From: DASTGO01 sp035719045
GTDB taxonomy: Bacteria > Actinomycetota > Actinomycetes > Actinomycetales > Kineosporiaceae
Length of the DNA stretch: 13,208 nt
Assembly (NCBI GenBank): GCA_035719045.1
Contig: DASTGO010000060.1
Location: 1 to 13,208, forward strand
Direction of reading: 5' to 3'
A model generated the notes under the pieces. The model worked only from the letters and a program-made list of their open reading frames with translations. It was not told the origin of the DNA and did no database searches. Positions 9,172 to 13,208 of this stretch are shown here, piece by piece (position 1 is the first letter of the stretch; the number at the start of each line of letters is the position of its first letter). The position numbers and the translations under genes were made by a program.

Positions 9172-9189
9172 ACCAGGAGGAAACCTGGT
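9172..9189. promoter_or_regulatory. Small hairpin with AGGAGG on the plus strand
   Basis: ACCAGG and CCTGGT form 6-bp arms around AGGAAA. The plus strand therefore contains a strong-looking AGGAGG at 9175-9180, but the next ATG (9197) is 16 bases further on and opens only a short frame. I read this as a leader hairpin of the minus-strand gene, not a ribosome site. Confidence 0.3.
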
Positions 9190-9205
9190 ATCGGAAATGG
9201 CCCGA

Positions 9206-9225
9206 GTGATCACAAATCAGATCAC
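9206..9225 (-). promoter_or_regulatory. GTGATC-N8-GATCAC inverted repeat upstream of the RHS gene
   Basis: Perfect 6-bp arms are separated by 8 bases; the left arm also belongs to the 8-bp palindrome GTGATCAC (9206-9213). It lies about 110-130 bases upstream of the probable start, in AT-richer DNA, a reasonable position for a regulator site. I cannot name the regulator; the spacing does not fit the CRP-type consensus. Confidence 0.35.
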
Positions 9226-9249
9226 CTCACTGACTTCGTACGCCACCCC

Positions 9250-9279
9250 TTCATAGATGGTTTCGTACAGTAACTCGAA
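9250..9279 (-). promoter_or_regulatory. Weak promoter candidate for the RHS gene
   Basis: On the minus strand TTCGAG (9279-9274) and TATGAA (9255-9250) are separated by 18 bases, a partial match to a housekeeping -35/-10 pair (about 4 of 6 at the -10). It would give a leader of about 150 bases containing the inverted repeats above. Actinobacterial promoters are poorly predictable, so this is only a candidate. Confidence 0.2.
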
Positions 9280-9376
9280 AAAGGTTTCTGAATTTGCCAC
9301 TACCTGCCACTCTTGGGCCACGGATAGCGGATGAAGGATCAGTCAAATCGGGCTTTTCGCCCTCTCCGAACGCTCC

Positions 9377-9402
9377 TGAGACACATGCTGTGAGGTGTCT
9401 CA
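9377..9402. repeat. 8-bp inverted repeat TGAGACAC / GTGTCTCA
   Basis: Perfect 8-bp arms flank a 10-base loop, about 110 bp before the integrase remnant and 280 bp upstream of the RHS start. It has no T-tract. It may be a regulator site or a leftover end of a lost mobile element. Confidence 0.35.
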
Positions 9403-9510
9403 CCAGAGCGACACCCGCATTTCGGCTACCTAAGGTGATCAAGGCGGGCGGTGACTGGACAGGTGGCTTGTGCCGGATCGACCGTGCGGGCCTGATCGCC
9501 TGGTGAGGGT

Positions 9511-10305
9511 CTGCCCAATGACCTGCGGGAGTGGATCGGGCGGCCGGCCGAGACGCCGGGCGTGAATCCGCCGACGATCGTGAAGTGCAAGCTCATCCTG
9601 GACGCGATCTTCACGACGGCACTCCACGAGCAGGTCGTGTTCTTCCACCCCGGCAAGGGGTGAAGACCCCTCCGGTGGCGACCCGCCCCCCGGATCATCA
9701 ACGCCGAGCAGTACGGACGGATCCACGCCGCGCTCGGCGAAGACGTGATGCGCCTGCTCGTCGAGACGGACATCGAGTCCGGACTGCGCTGGGGCGAACT
9801 GACCGAACTACGGGTCAAGGACCTGGACATCGCCACCGGCCTGCTGACCGTCTGCCGGGCCGTGGTCCAACTGACGGCCAAGAACCGCCCCGACGGGACC
9901 CGGGTTCGTCGTCAAGGACTACCCCAAGGACAAGGAGTGGCGCCGGCTGCGCCTGGCCCCCCACCTGGTCACGAAGATCACCGAACACATCGGGGAGCAC
10001 GGGCTCGGGGCGGACGACCTGCTCTTCTCCATGCCCGACCAGTCCCAGGCCCGCCGCTACAGGACCCCCGAGGTCCTGCCCGACCCCGAGACGCTCGGCT
10101 GGACCGAACCGAACGACAAGGGCCGGACCTGCCGCCACGGCACCGCCACCGCCTACGGCATGGCCAAGTGCCGCTGCCGCCACTGCAAGAACGCCGTCGC
10201 CGCCTACCGCGCCGCCCGCCGCGCCGCCCGCCGCGCCGCCCGCCGCGCCGCAGGCAAGGACAACCCCCGCACCCCCAAGCAGGTCGACACCGACGGCCAC
10301 ATCGG
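9511..10305 (+). pseudogene. Tyrosine recombinase (phage-type integrase) remnant, three frameshifts, both ends missing
   Basis: Reading across frames gives a continuous actinobacterial integrase: LPNDLREWIG, PPTIVKCKLILDAIFTTAL, GVKTPPVATRP, then RIINAEQYGRIHAAL, ETDIESGLRWGELTELRVKD, then VVKDYPKDKEWRRLRL, ADDLLFSMPD, KCRCRHCKNAVAAYRAARR and KQVDTDGHI. GLRWGEL holds the box-I catalytic arginine. The His-x-x-Arg box and catalytic tyrosine that follow VDTDGHI in the family are absent: homology stops at 10303, where the IS begins. The N-terminal arm-binding part is also missing (in-frame stop at 9493). Three one-base shifts fall in homopolymer runs: G4 at 9657-9660 (one G lost), C6 at 9686-9691 (one C gained) and G3 at 9902-9904 (one G gained). 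This cannot be an active enzyme. No attachment site or tRNA is seen. Confidence 0.85.
10208..10255 (+). repeat. 12-bp tandem repeat encoding RAAR in the integrase remnant
   Basis: Four units of CGCGCCGCCCGC (the last ending GCAGGC) encode RAARRAARRAARRAAG just behind the KCRCRHC motif. As I recall the family, intact integrases have a much shorter Arg/Ala stretch here, so this looks like a slippage expansion within a decaying gene. Confidence 0.8.
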
Positions 10306-10325
10306 CCTGCGTTCCGCATGAGATG
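10306..10325 (+). repeat. Left terminal inverted repeat of the IS
   Basis: The left end reads CCTGCGTTCCGCATGAGATG. It matches the inverse of the right end in two blocks (10 of 11 and 9 of 10, sharing one base on the left), interrupted by extra bases only on the right side. It begins 2 bp after the last codon of integrase homology. Confidence 0.55.
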
Positions 10326-10429
10326 GCGGTTCTGGGGCGTGCTTGACGGCATCGTTGCAGGTCAGCGGGTTGGGACCTGTTCCACAGGGCTGAAATGCCT
10401 AGCGGCACGACTTTGACCGTTTCTACCCG

Positions 10430-11813
10430 TTGGCCCACAGTGAGTGGGATCCGGCCGCGAAGGCGTCACGGACCAAGGTGCTGTACTCCCTGGGGCGGGC
10501 TGACGAACTGGACCGGGCCGCGGTGGAGCGGCTGATCACCTCGTTGACCCAGCTGCTCGGCGTTGAGCCATCGACGACGGGCCCGGATCGGACCCGTCCG
10601 GTCGGGGTCCCCGGGCTGGAGTTCGTTGAGTCCCGGCCGCTGGGCGGGACCTGGCTGCTGGACGGGCTGTGGCACCGGCTCGGGATCGACACCCTGCTGC
10701 GCCGCCAGGCCGCCGCGACCCGCCGTGACCCGGTCGTGGAACGGGTGCTGTTCACCCTGGTCGCCAACCGGGCGTTGGCCCCGTCCAACAAGTTGGCGGC
10801 CACCGGGTGGCTGGCCGACGACGTGTACGTGCCCGGGATCGAGGCCACCACCGACGACGCCCGTTACCGGGCGATGGACTGGCTGGTCGCCCATGAGGAC
10901 CGGATCGCCCGCGGGGTGTTCGACGCGGTCGCCGACCTGCTCAACCTCGAGGTCGACCTGATCTTCTTCGACACCACCAGCACCTACTTCGAGACCGAGG
11001 ACGGCGACGAGCCGGTCTGGCGCGACCACGCCGGACGGCGCCTGCCCGACACCGACAGCCACACAAAGACCGATGCCACGGGCGGGGCCGCGTCCGCGGG
11101 CGTCGAGCCACCGGTCGGGGCCACCACCCGGGCGGGGTTCCGCACGTACGGCAAGTCCAAGGACTCCCGTGACGACCTGCCCCAGGTCGTCGTCGGGATG
11201 GCCGTGACCCGCGACGGGATCCCGGTGCGGGTGTGGTCCTGGCCGGGCAACACCTCGGACTCCCCGCTGATCCGCCAGGTCAAGGACGACATGCGGGACT
11301 GGACCCTGGGCAAGGTGATCTGGGTCGCCGACCGCGGGTTCACCTCTGCCGAGAACCGCCGTCACCTGATGGCCGGCGGGTCCGGGTACATCCTTGGGGA
11401 GAAGCTGCGTTCCGGCTCACCCGAGGCCAGGGCCCCTGTCCGCAGAGGACATCGCCCTGGGCTACAAGCAACTCCTGGAGGTCGAACGCGGCTGGCGGGA
11501 CATGAAACAGATCCTCGACCTGCGACCGGTCTACCACCGGCTCGAGGATCGCATCCGCGCCCACGTCCTGCTCTGCTGGCTCGCCCTACTCCTCGCCCGG
11601 ATCGTCGAGACCCGCACCAACACCACCTGGCCCCGCGCCCGCGCCGAAGTGCAGCGTCTGCACGTGGGCACCTTCACCGGCCCTGCCGGGACCTTCCGGC
11701 AGACCACCGAACTGACCAGACCCCAACGCGACCTCTACGCGGCCCTGGCCCTGGCCCTCGACCCACCCAAGAAGATCATCGAGATCAGCGCCGCAGGGAC
11801 CGAGCCCCACTGA
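10430..11813 (+). pseudogene. IS1634-family transposase with internal deletion and frameshift
   Basis: The first part (10430 to about 11430) reads AHSEWDPAAKASRTKVLYSLGR, ESRPLGGTWLLDGLWHRLGI, LFTLVANRALAPSNKLAATGW, YRAMDWLVAHED, FFDTTSTYFE (first catalytic Asp), GFRTYGKSKDSRDDLPQVVVGMAV and WVADRGFTSAENRRHLMAGGSGYILGEKLRSGSPEA (second Asp in VADRG; quoted in pieces of one continuous reading). The frame then changes and PLSAEDIALGYKQLLEVERGW, containing the catalytic Glu (LEVERG), continues to TGA 11811-11813 with HVGTFTGPAGTFRQTTELT. Between EKLRSG and SAEDIALGYKQ intact relatives carry roughly 130 further residues; these are lost at about 11429-11435. The start is uncertain: TTG 10430 is the first usable codon, there is no ribosome site, and the frame is closed by TAG 10400-10402. 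The DDE triad is present but separated wrongly, so the protein is presumably dead. Confidence 0.85.
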
Positions 11814-11877
11814 TGCACCGTCGCGTAACGACATCCATAACGACATCAGCGCCCCCGACGTCGACCCCGCCAACGCG

Positions 11878-12214
11878 GTGACCACCCCCTGCCCGGTCTG
11901 CGGCAACCCGTTCACCCCGATCCGACGCCAGCGCTACTGCACCCCCGCCTGCCGCCAAGCAGCCTGGCGCACCCGGCACCACAACCCCCCCAACGACACC
12001 GATCGTGGCCCTGCCACCGGCAACCCGGCGACGAGACATCACCGTCTACCAGTGCCCCGACTGCGGCACCCGCCGCCTCGGCGAGCAGTGGTACCCCGAC
12101 TGCACCCGCCCCGCCATCCGCGTCGACCTCGACGGACTCTGCCCACACTGCGACGAACCCATCACCATCAGCGACATCACCGGCCAGCATCCACAGCGCG
12201 GCTCAACCCGCTGA
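11878..12214 (+). pseudogene. Small double zinc-ribbon protein, split by a one-base frameshift
   Basis: GTG 11878 opens VTTPCPVCGNPFTPIRRQRYCTP then ACRQAAWRTRHHNP, with a CPVC...CTPAC zinc-ribbon. A second frame then continues RRRDITVYQCPDCGTRRLGEQW, YPDCTRP and GLCPHCDEPITISDITGQH to TGA 12212-12214. Removing one C from the C7 run at 11985-11991 restores a single 112-codon frame (RHHNPPTTPIVALPPATRRRD). The second half has a YPDC where relatives, as I recall them, have CPDC, so a metal ligand seems lost. It starts 64 bp after the transposase stop and lies inside the IS ends, suggesting a passenger gene. Its role is unknown; a nucleic-acid-binding helper is only a guess. It could be intact if the C7 run is a sequencing error. 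Confidence 0.7.
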
Positions 12215-12229
12215 CCAGGCACAACCCCA

Positions 12230-12258
12230 GGCCCAGCGACACGACGTGTCGCTAGGCC
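12230..12258. terminator. 29-bp near-perfect palindrome behind the zinc-ribbon ORF
   Basis: The core AGCGACACGACGTGTCGCT (12235-12253) is a perfect 9+1+9 palindrome. Beyond one mismatch (12234/12254) four more pairs extend it (GGCC...GGCC), making 13 of 14 pairs. It lies 16 bp after the zinc-ribbon stop, so a terminator is the simplest reading, although no T-run follows. One half (GCCTAGCGACACGTC read on the minus strand) recurs near the left IS end at 10397-10411 with 13 of 15 matches, so it may instead be a transposase or recombination site. Confidence 0.5.
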
Positions 12259-12791
12259 AACACCCGTCTGCCCAGCTCAAACCACGTTGCCGTCTCATTT
12301 CATGCGCAAACCCGCACGGAACCCAGGTACTGCTGTTCATGGCGATCCCGGTCATCCTGGCCGAGACCCTGGCGATCACCGAACTGGCGTTGCTCTTTCA
12401 AGCCCGACGCCCACGCCTGGTGCGCGCCCTCAACCGTTGGGCCGACCTGGTCGCCGGGGTCTGGTTCACCGGCATCGTTGCCTACCTGACCGTGAACGCC
12501 GCCGTCCCGCTGACCACCGACGGAGGCTGGCGCGGGATCGGCGACCTCGTCGCCGTCGGCTCGTACCTGCTCGGCATCGTCCCGCTCGGGGGCATCACGC
12601 TGATCGAGCTGGGTGTGCTCGGTACCAGGAGCGAGCGCGACCGAGCCAAGCTGCACGCCACCTTCGTGGGCGTCTTCCTCGTCATCGCCCACGTCGCGAT
12701 GATCTTCGGGATGCTCGACCCCTCGCTGCTGGGCTACCACCCCATCCACGACATGCCCGGCGACGGCACCATGCCCGGCATGAACATGTAG
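12246..12791 (+). CDS. DUF6803-like four-helix membrane protein with replaced N-terminus
   Basis: From about 12330 to TAG 12789-12791 the frame encodes four hydrophobic segments: LLFMAIPVILAETLAITELA, GVWFTGIVAYLTVNAAVPL, AVGSYLLGIVPLGGITLIEL and FVGVFLVIAHVAMIFGML. They are followed by DPSLLGYHP and the tail IHDMPGDGTMPGMNM. The order, the AETLAITE motif, the intramembrane His and the LDPxLLGY ending fit the family I know as DUF6803. Relatives begin with about 15 residues like MTHYM...NQPWN before LLFMAIP; here that part is absent and the upstream codons come from the IS right end. The only in-frame starts are GTG 12246 (inside the palindrome) and ATG 12339 (inside helix 1), both without a clear ribosome site. 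The Met/His tail suggests copper binding (inference). It may be non-functional. Confidence 0.7.
   Translation: MSLGQHPSAQLKPRCRLISCANPHGTQVLLFMAIPVILAETLAITELALLFQARRPRLVRALNRWADLVAGVWFTGIVAYLTVNAAVPLTTDGGWRGIGDLVAVGSYLLGIVPLGGITLIELGVLGTRSERDRAKLHATFVGVFLVIAHVAMIFGMLDPSLLGYHPIHDMPGDGTMPGMNM
12296..12327 (-). repeat. Right terminal inverted repeat of the IS
   Basis: Read inwards from 12327 it gives CCTGGGTTCCG, then about 11 bases without a left-end counterpart, then GCATGAAATG. The outer boundary lies 2-3 bp before the first codons of DUF6803 homology. The extra bases make it an imperfect end, as expected for a decayed element. Confidence 0.5.
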
Positions 12792-12853
12792 CCGAGGGAC
12801 CCGAAGACCAGCACTGAGGACCGGACAAGTCCCGAGGGCGTATCTCTGCCGCC

Positions 12854-12885
12854 TCGGCCCGGCCCACGGCCCCGTCCTGGGCCGA
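12854..12885. terminator. Candidate stem-loop after the DUF6803 gene
   Basis: TCGGCCC and GGGCCGA form 7-bp arms around 18 bases. An alternative inner pairing is GGCCCA with TGGGCC. It lies 63 bp past the stop, is very GC-rich and has no T-run, so assignment as a terminator is weak. Confidence 0.25.
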
Positions 12886-12898
12886 TGGCCAGGTGCGC

Positions 12899-12936
12899 CC
12901 TCGGGACGGCCGTCGGACCTCGGGACGGCCGTCGGA
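12899..12936. repeat. Tandem 19-bp repeat, each copy carrying a 10-bp palindrome
   Basis: CCTCGGGACGGCCGTCGGA occurs twice back to back without mismatch. Each copy contains the perfect palindrome GACGGCCGTC (12905-12914 and 12924-12933), so the sites are exactly 19 bp apart. This could be a duplicated protein-binding site or simply slippage. Confidence 0.85.
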
Positions 12937-13026
12937 CGTTGAGAACCTGACCAATCCGCGGGCGGTCGGGCGGACTTGGGGACCTGCCACCCTCGCACAC
13001 CTCATGGTCAGCGGGTGCGACGAGTT

Positions 13027-13054
13027 GATGGCGGGTGGCTGATGGCGGGTGGCG
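13027..13054. repeat. Tandem 14-bp repeat
   Basis: GATGGCGGGTGGCT is followed directly by GATGGCGGGTGGCG (13 of 14 identical). It sits just before the stem-loop at 13056 in the convergent intergenic region. No function can be read from it. Confidence 0.75.
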
Positions 13055-13055
13055 G

Positions 13056-13086
13056 GGCGGGGTCAGAAGAGGTCCCCGACCCCGCC
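13056..13086 (-). terminator. Stem-loop behind the DUF305 gene
   Basis: GGCGGGGTC and GACCCCGCC form perfect 9-bp arms around a 13-base loop, 51 bp past the DUF305 stop on the minus strand. No T-run follows on either strand. Position and strength fit a high-GC terminator, possibly working in both directions. Confidence 0.45.
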
Positions 13087-13137
13087 AGAAGTCCTGCTCA
13101 GGATCGGCGGCTCCCGCCGTGGACCATCAGCAGCGTT

Positions 13138-13208
13138 TCAGGTCAGGGAACTCACCATCTGCTTCATCTGAGTGATCTCCGCCGACTGAGTGGTGATGAT
13201 CGACTCTG
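13138..13208 (-). CDS. DUF305-family protein, C-terminal end (partial)
   Basis: The minus strand reads ESIITTQSAEITQMKQMVSS then LT and TGA (13140-13138); the gene continues past the right edge. The ending with I-I-x-x-Q-x-x-E-I-x-Q-M-K-x-M is characteristic of DUF305 proteins, secreted or periplasmic helical-bundle proteins rich in His and Met. One member, CopM of Synechocystis, binds copper. Only 22 residues are visible, so the call rests on this short but distinctive pattern. It converges on the DUF6803 gene, consistent with a metal-handling cluster lying mostly outside the window. Confidence 0.7.
   Translation of the reverse strand, partial: ESIITTQSAEITQMKQMVSSLT

Larger units (their letters stand above)
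9096..9510. other. Intergenic region between the RHS gene and the integrase remnant
   Basis: About 415 bp with no credible gene. It is less GC-rich than its surroundings, especially 9190-9360. The two flanking genes point away from each other. It contains four short inverted repeats, listed separately, and a weak promoter-like pair for the minus strand. The short frames crossing it lack ribosome sites and family-like sequence. Confidence 0.7.
10306..12327 (+). mobile_element. Degenerate IS1634-type insertion sequence with zinc-ribbon passenger
   Basis: The limits (2,022 bp) rest on two independent lines. First, CCTGCGTTCCG at 10306 is matched in inverse orientation by the complement of 12317-12327 (10 of 11), followed inside by a second matching block (GCATGAGATG against GCATGAAATG). 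Second, integrase homology ends at 10303 and DUF6803 homology starts at about 12330, exactly outside those ends. Contents: transposase pseudogene, frameshifted zinc-ribbon ORF and a strong palindrome. An alternative nested pair of ends exists at 10397 and 12257 (GCCTAGCGrCACGwC, 13 of 15). The flanks show no obvious direct repeat and belong to unrelated genes, so this is not a clean insertion. Confidence 0.65.
12792..13137. other. Intergenic region between convergent DUF6803 and DUF305 genes
   Basis: About 345 bp with no believable gene. Being between two stop codons it should hold terminators rather than promoters. It contains a tandem 19-bp repeat, a tandem 14-bp repeat and two candidate stem-loops, listed separately. 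Open frames across it are low-complexity shadows of high GC. Confidence 0.7.

Noticed and set aside
9340..9360. GGGC-TTTTC-GCCC as a transcription terminator
   Set aside because: The stem is only 4 bp and no gene ends just before it on either strand.
9815..10438. Minus-strand frames opposite the integrase remnant
   Set aside because: Gly/Ala-rich antisense of the RAAR repeat and coding sequence, with no conserved features.
10466..11365. 299-codon minus-strand open frame over the transposase
   Set aside because: The plus strand shows unmistakable transposase motifs; the antisense frame has none.
12300..12998. 232-codon minus-strand frame opposite the membrane protein
   Set aside because: The four membrane helices and family ending on the plus strand explain this DNA; the antisense frame has no motif or ribosome site.
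1..13208. tRNA, rRNA, riboswitch or CRISPR elements
   Set aside because: No cloverleaf, conserved rRNA stretch, riboswitch core or spaced repeat array was visible on either strand by eye; a covariance-model search would be decisive.

Overview
The window is very GC-rich with strong GC3 bias. It carries a LamG-containing RHS/YD-repeat protein, an actinobacterial-type integrase remnant, an IS1634-type transposase and DUF6803/DUF305 genes. Together these point to an actinomycete (phylum Actinomycetota), but the sequence does not settle genus or species. There is no core-genome marker; this is accessory or remodelled DNA.

Layout. (1) Positions 30-9095, minus strand: one intact, very large secreted or surface RHS/YD-repeat protein of about 3,020 residues. 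In order it has a basic N-terminus with a membrane segment, a DNRLRE-like region, an Ig/FnIII-like region, the RHS shell start, two nested LamG domains, more than 1,200 residues of YD repeats, the RHS core ending in DPLG, and a 165-residue C-terminal tail. The tail has three 11-residue repeats and glycine/alanine-rich membrane-like helices, but no toxin domain I can recognise. (2) 9096-9510: non-coding, comparatively AT-rich, with four small inverted repeats; it probably holds the promoter and leader of the RHS gene. (3) 9511-10305, plus strand: remnant of a tyrosine recombinase, with both ends missing and three one-base frameshifts, each in a short homopolymer run. (4) 10306-12327: a degenerate IS1634-type element with imperfect terminal inverted repeats, a transposase pseudogene with a large internal deletion, and a frameshifted double zinc-ribbon passenger ORF. 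(5) 12328-12791, plus strand: a DUF6803-like four-helix membrane protein with a Met/His-rich tail, whose N-terminus has been replaced by IS-derived sequence. (6) 12792-13137: intergenic region between convergent genes, rich in short tandem repeats and hairpins. (7) 13138-13208, minus strand: the last 22 codons of a DUF305-family gene.

How the parts relate. The RHS gene is a stand-alone contact-toxin or adhesin candidate; any immunity or partner gene would lie left of the window. The middle is a scrap yard. The integrase homology stops within about 2 bp of one IS end, and the DUF6803 homology begins within about 3 bp of the other. The IS therefore joins two unrelated broken genes, and I see no target duplication, which fits an IS-mediated deletion or recombination better than a simple insertion. 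The right edge (DUF6803 plus DUF305) looks like the end of a metal-handling (copper-type) cluster continuing beyond the window. The most distinctive items are the architecture and toxin-less tail of the RHS protein, the IS-bounded breakpoints, and the zinc-ribbon passenger with a 29-bp near-perfect palindrome behind it.
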